DNA from: Tumebacillus lacus
GTDB taxonomy: Bacteria > Bacillota > Bacilli > Tumebacillales > Tumebacillaceae
DNA length: 64,000 nucleotides
Assembly (NCBI RefSeq): GCF_026410385.1
Contig: NZ_JAPMLT010000005.1
Span: 62,001 to 126,000, forward strand
Direction of reading: 5' to 3'
In this document: positions 57,420 through 64,000 of the stretch, piece by piece
How the letters are laid out: every line of letters begins with the position of its first letter
Position numbering within the stretch: the stretch's first letter is position 1
Notes under the pieces: model-generated
Told to the model about the DNA's origin: nothing
The model's input: only the letters and a program-made list of their open reading frames with translations
Databases searched by the model: none
Program-made: the position numbers and the translations under genes

Positions 57420-58382
57420 GTGAACCAGTCTGAGTGGCTGAAGACCGTTCAGCATTTTTTTAAGGAGAAAAACCACGCTTGGCTGACCGACGCCGACGAT
57501 GTGCTGCTCGCTTATCTGGCGGGCACGCCGGCCGACTGTGCTTCCTATCAAGAGGTGCGATCTCTGCGCCGTGCGCTGCCGCATCGCCAAGCCAAATTTT
57601 GCAAAGCGAAGACGCACGTGCGCATCCTGTCGGCCGAGTGGGATGCAGTTCGGGAGCGGGCGGTGATCGACGCGCTGGAGACGGTACGCTTTTATTATGA
57701 ACAAGGAGGCGAGCTTGATCACGAATCCCGGCAAACGCTGCATCGTCTGACGTTGATCCCGTTCGGCGGCAAATGGCGGATCGTCGAGGATCTCGTCAAC
57801 CGCGAGACGGCCGCCCCGGCTTTGCAACGGCAGGAGGAGGTGGCGGTGCCGGAGAGCGGGGCAGAGCCGGACGCCCGCGAGTTTCGCGGTCGCTATGACC
57901 GGGTGCGCGCCTTCAAGTACGCGGAGCTGTGGTGGAACGGATACAACCCGCAATATAAAAAGATGGAGGGCAACGACTGCACCAACTACATCTCGCAGGT
58001 GCTCCACGCAGGCGGTCTGCCGATGATCGGCTCGCAAAGCCGGTCGTCCGGCTGGTGGTACCGCTGGCAGGGCCAAACCCACAACTGGAGCTACTCGTGG
58101 ACGGTGGCGCACTCGCTGGCCCTCGCCTTGCCGCGGGACTTGAAAGCGGTGCAGGTGAGCGACCCGCGCCAGCTGAAGGTGGGGGATATCATCTGCTACG
58201 ACTGGGACGGCGACAATCGCTGGCAGCACAACACGGTGGTCGTCGATTTTGACTACTACGGCCGCCCGCTGGTCAACGCGCACACGATTGCCAGCCATCG
58301 CCGCTATTGGGATTATCGCGACTCCTACGCGTTTACGCCGCGCACGCAGTATCTGTTCTTCCAACTCCCGGACACCTTCTAA
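57420..58382 (+). CDS. Amidase_6-domain protein
   Basis: A 320-residue protein. The first 165 residues are a charged helical part without signal peptide. The C-terminal 150 residues are a cysteine-type putative amidase domain (Amidase_6/NlpC-like fold): YNPQYKKMEGNDCTNYISQVLHAGG with the Cys, SSGWWYRW, WQHNTVVVDFDYYGRP with the His, and NAHTIASHRR. Similar domains are found in spore-cortex or wall proteins and in some secreted hydrolases. A GTG start at 57420 is set ten bases after GGAGG; an in-frame TTG at 57393 precedes that site. Divergent from the IclR gene. Confidence 0.78.
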   Translation: MNQSEWLKTVQHFFKEKNHAWLTDADDVLLAYLAGTPADCASYQEVRSLRRALPHRQAKFCKAKTHVRILSAEWDAVRERAVIDALETVRFYYEQGGELDHESRQTLHRLTLIPFGGKWRIVEDLVNRETAAPALQRQEEVAVPESGAEPDAREFRGRYDRVRAFKYAELWWNGYNPQYKKMEGNDCTNYISQVLHAGGLPMIGSQSRSSGWWYRWQGQTHNWSYSWTVAHSLALALPRDLKAVQVSDPRQLKVGDIICYDWDGDNRWQHNTVVVDFDYYGRPLVNAHTIASHRRYWDYRDSYAFTPRTQYLFFQLPDTF

Positions 58383-58481
58383 GTTTCGTAATTTTCTTAT
58401 AAAAAAGAAGGAATCCGGTGGCTCCTCTGCGAAATTTAACGGTTAAGTCTACAGGCAGAAATCGTGGGGGGGCGAATAGAT

Positions 58482-59306
58482 GTGAGGAGATCACGAGGGT
58501 GGTATGGGGTCGCCGGATTCCTCGCGGGGACGGGACTTGGCGCACTGACGGTCGCATTGAAAGGGACGGTTCTCTATCCGGGGCCTGTGCTGGCACCGAT
58601 TGCGCACGGGGTGATCGGCGCGGCGTTCGGGCTGGCGTTGCATGCGGCGGTCGACAGCAGACGTCGGATGTTTCGCTCGTATTCCGGCTCGCTCAATGCG
58701 CTGGCAAACGCAGTCGCCGCCAAGGACGACGAAACGAACGGACATTGCAAGCGCGTGGTGCAGTACTCGCTGTTGATGGGACGACGGATGGGGCTGAACA
58801 AACGTTTGTTGCAGCAGTTGGAATGGGGTGCGCTGCTGCACGACATCGGCAAGATCGCCGTGCCGGACTCGATTTTGAAAAAGCCGGGCCCGCTGACCGA
58901 TGAAGAGTGGGTGATCATGAAGGAGCACGCCCACATGGGCTGGCTGATGGTCAAAGACATCTCGTTCCTGCAAGAAGGCGGGGATGTGGTGCTCTCGCAT
59001 CATGAGCGATGGGACGGACGAGGTTATCCGAATGAATATCGCGGCGAAGAGATCCCGCTCTTGGCCCGCATCTTTGCGATCGCCGACACGTTCGACGCGA
59101 TCACGTCCGATCGGCCGTATCGGGCGGCGAGACCGATCTCGTTTGCCCGAGAAGAGATCGAGAAATACAAAGGGACGCAGTTTTGCCCGAAATGCGTCGA
59201 GGTGTTTTTACAGATACCGGAAAGCGATCTCGAACGGGTGCAGGAAGAAGCGAAGATATTAGACTATGAAGCTCTGCAGTTGCAGAAATTTAAGCATATC
59301 TCTTAA
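58482..59306 (+). CDS. Membrane-bound HD-GYP c-di-GMP phosphodiesterase
   Basis: A 274-residue protein with two N-terminal membrane helices (GVAGFLAGTGLGALTVAL and VLAPIAHGVIGAAFGLALHA) and a full HD-GYP domain. The HD pair is LLHDIGKIAVP, the middle is HAHMGWLMV, the signature HHERWDGRGYP is intact (HHExxxGxGYP), and DTFDAITSDRPYR follows. It should hydrolyse cyclic di-GMP. It ends with a Cys pair (FCPKCVEVF). The GTG at 58482 is the best start given the GGGGGGG tract nine bases before; the GTG at 58464 is possible. Confidence 0.9.
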   Translation: MRRSRGWYGVAGFLAGTGLGALTVALKGTVLYPGPVLAPIAHGVIGAAFGLALHAAVDSRRRMFRSYSGSLNALANAVAAKDDETNGHCKRVVQYSLLMGRRMGLNKRLLQQLEWGALLHDIGKIAVPDSILKKPGPLTDEEWVIMKEHAHMGWLMVKDISFLQEGGDVVLSHHERWDGRGYPNEYRGEEIPLLARIFAIADTFDAITSDRPYRAARPISFAREEIEKYKGTQFCPKCVEVFLQIPESDLERVQEEAKILDYEALQLQKFKHIS

Positions 59307-59327
59307 AATGTTCACAAGTTGATTCAT

Positions 59328-59366
59328 AAAGGGACGCCTTACCCTTGCGGTGGGCGTTCCCTTTTT
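59328..59366 (+). terminator. Rho-independent terminator
   Basis: AAAGGGACGCC pairs with GGCGTTCCCTTT, then five T in all. Confidence 0.85.
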
Positions 59367-59420
59367 GTATGCTATTATCTTAGAGTGTGTTCAAAGAGCC
59401 GTATGAGGAGGAGTCCTGAT

Positions 59421-59879
59421 ATGCACATCGTACTCGTCGAACCAGAGATCCCGGCAAACACAGGCAACGTTTCACGGACTTGCTCTTGCACAGGCATTAC
59501 GTTGCATCTGGTACGCCCGCTCGGATTTTCAGTGGATGACAAACAGCTGAAGCGAGCCGGGCTTGATTATTGGCATCTGCTCGACCTGCACTATCACGAC
59601 AGTTTTGCGGACCTGCAGGCGAAGTATCCGGAGGGACGATTTTTCTATGCCACGACCAAGGCGGAAAAGTCGTACACGGAGTTTGAGTACGGGCCGAACG
59701 ATTTTTTCGTGTTTGGCAAAGAGACGCGGGGCTTGCCGGATGAGCTGATCGACGCCAATCTGGACACGGCGATCCGCATCCCGATCTTGCCGGATGCCCG
59801 CTCGCTCAACCTGTCCAATGCGGTCGCCATCGTCGTGTTCGAAGCACTGCGCCAACAAGGTTTCCCCGGCCTTACATAA
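59421..59879 (+). CDS. trmL: tRNA (cytidine/uridine(34)-2'-O)-methyltransferase TrmL
   Basis: A 152-residue SPOUT-class methyltransferase modifying the wobble base of leucine tRNAs. The trefoil-knot motifs are PEIPANTGNVSRTC near residue 9, FFVFGKETRGLPDEL near 95 and IPILPDARSLNLSNAVAIVV near 117. Length is that of the family. GAGGAG precedes the ATG; a longer in-frame extension to 59319 passes through the terminator and is not used. The HAD gene follows after 27 bases. Confidence 0.95.
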   Translation: MHIVLVEPEIPANTGNVSRTCSCTGITLHLVRPLGFSVDDKQLKRAGLDYWHLLDLHYHDSFADLQAKYPEGRFFYATTKAEKSYTEFEYGPNDFFVFGKETRGLPDELIDANLDTAIRIPILPDARSLNLSNAVAIVVFEALRQQGFPGLT

Positions 59880-59906
59880 GCAAAAGAAAAGAGGAGTTGA
59901 ACGCAA

Positions 59907-60650
59907 GTGAGTACCGTTACGACTTTGCTGTTTGACCTCGACGGCACGCTGCTGCCGATGGATAATGACACCTTCACAAAAGGTTATTTTAAAAAGCTGA
60001 TCCCGCACGTCGCGCACTTGATGGCCCCGGAGCCGTTCATCGCCCAACTGTGGCGTTCGACGGAGGCGATGGTCAAAAATGACGACCCGTCGCTGACCAA
60101 CGAGGCGGTGTTCAAAAAGCATTTCCTCGAAGCGGTCAACGCCCGCGAAGAAGACTTTTTCCCGCTGGTGGAGCAGTTTTACGCCGGTGAGTTTGGCGAG
60201 CTGTCTCACCTCTCCGAGCCGACACCGCTGGCCCGCGAGATCGTGCAGGCGGCTGTCGACAAAGGCTACCGCGTCGTTTTGGCGACCAACCCGCTGTTTC
60301 CCCGCCCGGCCACCGAGCACCGGATGCGTTGGGCCGGCGTGGACGGTCTGCCGTTCGAACTGGTGACGACGTATGAAAACAGCCACTTCTGCAAGCCAAA
60401 TCCAAATTATTATCTGGAGATCGTACAGAAAATCGGCGTGACGCCCGAATCATGTTTAATGATCGGTAATGATGCGTTTGAGGATCTCATTGCTGGTAAA
60501 ATAGGGATGGAAACGTATTGGGTTACCGATTGTGCGATTCAAGAAAAAGCGGAGACTTCCGGCAAGGAGCAGCTGCCGTTCGATCATCAAGGCACGTTGC
60601 AAGACTTGCTGCGCTATATCCGTGAAGAACTGCCCGCATTGCGATCGTGA
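59907..60650 (+). CDS. HAD-superfamily hydrolase
   Basis: A 247-residue HAD hydrolase with a helical C1 cap. Motif I is LLFDLDGTLLPMD at residue 7, motif II is VLATNP, the motif III Lys is in HFCKPNPNYYLEI, and motif IV is LMIGNDAFEDLIAG. The cap (about residues 20-95) should set specificity, which cannot be read here. The GTG start is ten bases after GAGGAG. A terminator follows. Confidence 0.9.
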   Translation: MSTVTTLLFDLDGTLLPMDNDTFTKGYFKKLIPHVAHLMAPEPFIAQLWRSTEAMVKNDDPSLTNEAVFKKHFLEAVNAREEDFFPLVEQFYAGEFGELSHLSEPTPLAREIVQAAVDKGYRVVLATNPLFPRPATEHRMRWAGVDGLPFELVTTYENSHFCKPNPNYYLEIVQKIGVTPESCLMIGNDAFEDLIAGKIGMETYWVTDCAIQEKAETSGKEQLPFDHQGTLQDLLRYIREELPALRS

Positions 60651-60662
60651 CAGACCGGACCG

Positions 60663-60690
60663 GACTGTGCCAAAATGCGCACAGTCTTTT
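60663..60690 (+). terminator. Rho-independent terminator
   Basis: GACTGTGC pairs with GCACAGTC around an eight-base loop, followed by TTTTCTCTT. Confidence 0.8.
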
Positions 60691-60774
60691 CTCTTCTCTT
60701 AACTGTTAATGAATGCCAATCTGCACCCGCGACGAATTTTCTGGTCTATTAATGGATATTCAGGTATAGAATGA

Positions 60775-60789
60775 ATTAACTCAGTTAAT
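60775..60789. promoter_or_regulatory. 15-base palindrome upstream of the NprR-like gene
   Basis: ATTAACT-C-AGTTAAT is a perfect inverted repeat just downstream of a TATAGAAT -10-like sequence (near 60765). It is about 100 bases before the start of an HTH regulator gene, a likely site for autoregulation. Confidence 0.5.
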
Positions 60790-60892
60790 AATGTTCGGGT
60801 AAAGAGGGCATAAATCCGCAGACATCGACAACAACACTCGTTTTGAGACAAAGAAACCACCGCAAACTCTGATTGCGAGAGGAGAGATTTAC

Positions 60893-62185
60893 ATGCCAGC
60901 GACACTTGGACAAAAGATAAAAGAACTTCGGATTCAAAAAGGGCTGACACAAAGTGATCTCGGGGCCGGGATGGTCACCCCGAGCATGATTTCCCAGATC
61001 GAAGCGGACAAGGCAAACCCGTCGCACAAACTGCTGCAGGCGATCGCTGAAAAGCTGGAGACTCCGATTGAATATTTCCTGACCGATATGCAGATGCAAA
61101 TCGAGCAGATCGCCACGTATAAGGTGGCGAGGGCGATGATGGAGGCGGAGGAGTATACGGACGCCATCCCGATCTTGCAAGACCTGATGGAAGACTCGAT
61201 TCCGCAGTTGCATTCGGCGGAGATTCAGTATGACCTCGCCGTCTGCCAGTTGGAACTGGGCCGACTGGATGAGGCGATGGACGGTTTTGATAAAGTCTTG
61301 TCCTCTGCTGCCACTCGCAAAGACCTCTACATGCAGATCCTCGCGCTGAAAAACCTCGGCATCGCCGAAGAGCGCCGTCACAACTACCCGCTCGCGATCT
61401 ACCATTGGCAAAAAGCGCTCGACCTGCTGGAGAAGCTCGACAAGCGCGATCCGTTCCTTGCGGCGGAGATCCTGCGCATGATCGGTCAGGTATACTCCTA
61501 CCTCGGCGAGCAAAAAGACGCGCTGCAAAGCTACGAGAAGGCGCACAAGCACCTGGAAGGCACGGCGAACTTCAAGAAGATTGCCGACCTGTACCGCCAT
61601 CTCGGCCAGACCTATAAGGAGATGGGCGAGTTTGACCGGGCGAGCGAATATTCGCAGCATGCGATCTCGCTGTATCGCGGTTTGAAGAACATCAAACTGT
61701 CGATTGAAGTGAAAGAAAACTACGGCATCGTCAAAGGCGAGAGCGGCGAGTTGAAAGATGCGCTGACCACGCTGGCCGAGTGCCTCACCGAGTACCAAGA
61801 GTACGGCTACGCGGAGAAGATGGCGCATACGCACGGCGAGATGGCGCGCATCCACCTCGCGAACAAATCGTACGACGACGCGGCGCATCACTGCGAAGAG
61901 GCGCTCAAACTGCTCAAGGAAGAGGATCTGGAGCGCGGCTATGTCCTGCGTACCTACTCGATGATCCGCAAGGAGCAAGGCGACTTTGCGGCGGCGATCC
62001 ACTTTATGGAGCAGTCGGTGAAAACGTTCGAGATCGCCGACCTGCCCCGCGAGATCGCCAAGTCGTACTCGCTGCTCGGCGACATATACAAGGATCAAGG
62101 CGACCTGCAAAAGGCGATTCACTCGCTGGAGCAGATGAAGCGTGCGATGGAGAGCAACCTGAAAGAGCGCGGCATCGTGCTGTAA
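60893..62185 (+). CDS. HTH-TPR transcription regulator (NprR/RRNPP-like)
   Basis: A 430-residue regulator. Residues 1-65 are a Cro/C1-type helix-turn-helix (LGQKIKELRIQKGLTQSDLG, VTPSMISQIEADKANPSHKL), joined to at least eight TPR units (AIPILQDLMEDS, AMDGFDKVLSSA, AIYHWQKALDLLEKLD, ALQSYEKAHKHLE, ASEYSQHAISLYRG, ALTTLAECLTEYQEYG, AAHHCEEALKLLKEE, AIHFMEQSVKTFE). Size and layout fit NprR-like peptide-binding regulators. No gene for a small exported peptide follows; the next gene is on the other strand. The ATG at 60893 follows GAGGAGAG. A palindrome upstream suggests self-control. Confidence 0.85.
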   Translation: MPATLGQKIKELRIQKGLTQSDLGAGMVTPSMISQIEADKANPSHKLLQAIAEKLETPIEYFLTDMQMQIEQIATYKVARAMMEAEEYTDAIPILQDLMEDSIPQLHSAEIQYDLAVCQLELGRLDEAMDGFDKVLSSAATRKDLYMQILALKNLGIAEERRHNYPLAIYHWQKALDLLEKLDKRDPFLAAEILRMIGQVYSYLGEQKDALQSYEKAHKHLEGTANFKKIADLYRHLGQTYKEMGEFDRASEYSQHAISLYRGLKNIKLSIEVKENYGIVKGESGELKDALTTLAECLTEYQEYGYAEKMAHTHGEMARIHLANKSYDDAAHHCEEALKLLKEEDLERGYVLRTYSMIRKEQGDFAAAIHFMEQSVKTFEIADLPREIAKSYSLLGDIYKDQGDLQKAIHSLEQMKRAMESNLKERGIVL

Positions 62186-62201
62186 AGGGAAGCGACAGAG
62201 A

Positions 62202-62232
62202 AAAAGACCTCCGAGACGTCGGGGGTCTTTTT
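62202..62232 (+). terminator. Rho-independent terminator
   Basis: AAAGACCTCCGA pairs with TCGGGGGTCTTT around four bases, then T. Confidence 0.85.
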
Positions 62233-62240
62233 GCGCATAA

Positions 62241-62274
62241 GGAAAACCCCCGAATCGATGAGATGCGGGGGTCC
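62241..62274 (-). terminator. Terminator of the YhgE/Pip gene
   Basis: On the minus strand CCCCCG and CGGGGG enclose about 13 bases and are followed by TTTTCC, 27 bases past the stop codon. Confidence 0.7.
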
Positions 62275-62300
62275 TTTGCGTGTGAACGTTTTGTTTTGGA

Positions 62301-64000
62301 TTATGCCGTCACGGCGGCCTCTGCCTGAGTGCCCGGATGGCGACGCCAGGTGAACAGCGAGGTCACAGCCAGCGTGCCGATCAGGAATAGGAGCAGCCAG
62401 GAGACATTGGTCGTGATCAGAGCGGCATCGCCGTTTGAGATCACCGCTTTCAGTCCGGCTACGGTGTAGGTCATCGGCAGGTACGGATTGAGCACTTGGA
62501 AGAACGTCGGGCTCAGTTCCAGCGGGAAGGTGCCAGCGCTGGAGGTGAGTTGCAGCATCAGGATGACGATCGCCAGGAAGCGGCCCGGTTCGCCGAGCAA
62601 GGAGATCAGGCCTTGGATCAGCGCGACGAACGTCAGCGACGTCAGGATGCACATCAGGTAGAAGCCGGGGACATTTTCCACCGTCAGGCCGAGACCGACC
62701 TGCAAGGAGAATGCCACGACGAGCGCCTGCAAGATCCCGAACAGGCCGTACAGCGAGAATTTCCCGAACAGCCACGCGGTGCCGCGCTTTGGCAAGGCGG
62801 CCACCTGATGCACATCGAGGATGATGAACAGGAGCAGCGCGCCCACGAACAACGCCAGCGAGATGAAGTACGGGGAGAAGCCTGTGCCGTAGTTGGGCAC
62901 CGGGTGCAGTTTCGACGTCTCCAGATCGACCGGATCGGCGATCATGTCCGCTTTGGCATCGGTGGCGACGAGGTTGGCCTGAACTTCCTCTGCGCCGTCG
63001 CCGAGCTTTTGCGCCAGTTCTTGCGAGCCGTCCCGCAGTTTGACGACGCCGTCCGAGAGTTTGGCGGTGCCGTCGGCCAGTCGGGTCGTGCCGCCGACCA
63101 GCGTGTTCAGACCGTTGTGCACAGCGGTCGCACCTGCATCGATGCGCGCGGCTCCGTCGAGCAGCTGGCCTTGTGCGGTCGCAAGTTTTGCGGCTCCCGC
63201 TTGCGATTGGGACACGCCGCCGACGTAGGCCGTTACGCCTTCGCTCAGCTTGCCGCTGCCTGCTGCCAGTTGGCCCATCGAGCCGTTCAGGGTGTTCAGG
63301 TGACCGGAGAGGGTGGTGACCGCGCCGTCCAGTTTCGGGAGCGATGCGTTGACCGCGCCGAGTTGCTGAGCCAGCGCTTTTGCTTCCGGCTGCCCGAGCA
63401 GCTCCGGATTTTTCTCCAGCAGGGCTTGCCAAGTAGCGGCTGCAGCGGAGGAGAGGCCGGTGACCTGATGCAGGCCCGCGCCTGTCTCGCTCAGTTTGGG
63501 CGCGAGCGAGGCGACGGCGCCGCTGGCCTTTTGGATACCGCCGGAGAGCTGCGCAGTGGAGTTTTGCAGGAGGTTGCCTTTTTCCTGCAGCGTGGTGAGT
63601 CCGGCATGCAGTTGCTCGGAGCCGGATCGGGATTGTTGCAGCCCGGAGACCAGTTGCCCGGTGCCGGTTTTCAATTGAGCGGCGCCGTCGGAGAGCTTGA
63701 CCGCACCGCTGGATAGGTCGGCGGTGCCGGATTGCAACTGAGCCGCGCCATCTTCTGCGGTGACGAGGCCGTCTTTCAGTTGGGAGGCACCGTCAGCCGC
63801 TTCCCCGAGTCCGTTGCCTGTTTCGGCGATTTTTTCAAAGAGAGTGTCGGCGTACGTTTCGGTCATTTTGCGCTGCAGTTCATTGCGCAGCGTCTCCATC
63901 GCCCGCTCGCCGATCTGCGCGGAGAGCATGTTGAGGCTCTCGTTCGGAACGTAGAGGATCTTCGACCGGGCGGGCGACGCGTCGGAGACGCTGGCCGCCT
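62301..64000 (-). CDS. YhgE/Pip family membrane protein, partial (5' end outside the window)
   Basis: The visible 566 residues are the C-terminal part; the frame remains open to base 64000, and the N-terminal membrane helix of the family lies beyond. A long extracytoplasmic region of repeated short helices (QLKDGLVTAEDGAAQLQSG, GAVKLSDGAAQLKTGTGQL, TRLADGTAKLSDGVVKLRDG) is typical of YhgE/Pip proteins. Five or six C-terminal membrane helices follow (YFISLALFVGALLLFIILDV, FSLYGLFGILQALVVAFSLQ, YLMCILTSLTFVALIQGL, FLAIVILMLQLTSSAGTF, WLLLFLIGTLAVTSLF). Family members include the phage-infection protein Pip and the type VII secretion component EsaA; the function here is not evident. Confidence 0.9.
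   Translation of the reverse strand, partial: AASVSDASPARSKILYVPNESLNMLSAQIGERAMETLRNELQRKMTETYADTLFEKIAETGNGLGEAADGASQLKDGLVTAEDGAAQLQSGTADLSSGAVKLSDGAAQLKTGTGQLVSGLQQSRSGSEQLHAGLTTLQEKGNLLQNSTAQLSGGIQKASGAVASLAPKLSETGAGLHQVTGLSSAAAATWQALLEKNPELLGQPEAKALAQQLGAVNASLPKLDGAVTTLSGHLNTLNGSMGQLAAGSGKLSEGVTAYVGGVSQSQAGAAKLATAQGQLLDGAARIDAGATAVHNGLNTLVGGTTRLADGTAKLSDGVVKLRDGSQELAQKLGDGAEEVQANLVATDAKADMIADPVDLETSKLHPVPNYGTGFSPYFISLALFVGALLLFIILDVHQVAALPKRGTAWLFGKFSLYGLFGILQALVVAFSLQVGLGLTVENVPGFYLMCILTSLTFVALIQGLISLLGEPGRFLAIVILMLQLTSSAGTFPLELSPTFFQVLNPYLPMTYTVAGLKAVISNGDAALITTNVSWLLLFLIGTLAVTSLFTWRRHPGTQAEAAVTA

Noticed and set aside
58383-58481. Possible riboswitch before the HD-GYP gene
   Set aside because: Some pairing and a G-rich tract, but I could not match it to a c-di-GMP aptamer or any other known class.

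Overview
The window looks like chromosome of an aerobic, endospore-forming, high-G+C Firmicute, most plausibly from the Alicyclobacillaceae/Tumebacillus group (inference from gene content, not from a search). Supporting signs are strong GGAGG-type ribosome binding sites, spore genes (RsfA-type regulator, YhcN/YlaJ lipoprotein, CotS-type coat kinase), Bacillus-type lipid and biotin genes (FabI plus FabL, BioW, BirA box, FapR box), a c-di-AMP riboswitch and a SigO/RsoA/YvrJ locus. No rRNA, tRNA, insertion sequence or CRISPR array was seen.

Layout. 1-9 kb: a HesB-like gene interrupted by an in-frame TGA with a bacterial SECIS-like hairpin (probable selenoprotein), fabI with a FapR operator, a DUF4178/DUF4247/YidC group, a succinate-semialdehyde-type dehydrogenase, a metallophosphoesterase, ntdP and fabL. 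9-17.2 kb: one cobalamin-riboswitch-controlled operon with an SLH-anchored DUF4430 protein, a DUF4430 lipoprotein, a complete ECF transporter (T, fused A-A', S) and an SLH-anchored alpha/alpha-toroid protein. DUF4430 and the alpha/alpha toroid correspond to the two domains of mammalian intrinsic factor/transcobalamin, so this reads as a bipartite surface vitamin B12 capture and uptake system. 17.2-21.6 kb: RsfA, HAD phosphatase, ferritin-like protein, split sigma factor SigO-RsoA with YvrJ, MgtC-like protein. 21.6-26.9 kb: BirA-controlled bioW-bioA/K-bioF-bioD-bioB.

27-38 kb: mostly housekeeping genes (Mug, an SDR coupled to an orphan barstar-like gene, a c-di-AMP-riboswitch-controlled NlpC/P60 hydrolase, a 2-hydroxyacid dehydrogenase, DUF1054, 5'-nucleotidase-like, Nth), a Rap/Phr-like TPR protein with a small exported peptide, and a membrane-cupin fusion. 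38.5-40.6 kb: a compact phage-like lysis cassette (small XtrA-like protein, inactive-looking amidase, intact amidase, LLH-type holin) behind a promoter that contains a LexA-box-like sequence. 40.6-48 kb: YhcN lipoprotein, aminotransferase, ABC exporter, RNase HI, QueG, DUF523, CotS.

48-64 kb: two further HTH-TPR regulators of RRNPP type (one divergent from a small secreted protein with a structured leader), an ABC system whose permease carries an M1-peptidase-like domain without the zinc motif, an AT-richer putative toxin/immunity pair, an isocitrate/isopropylmalate-type dehydrogenase with an IclR regulator, an amidase-domain protein, an HD-GYP phosphodiesterase, TrmL, a HAD hydrolase, and the C-terminal part of a YhgE/Pip membrane protein that runs off the window.
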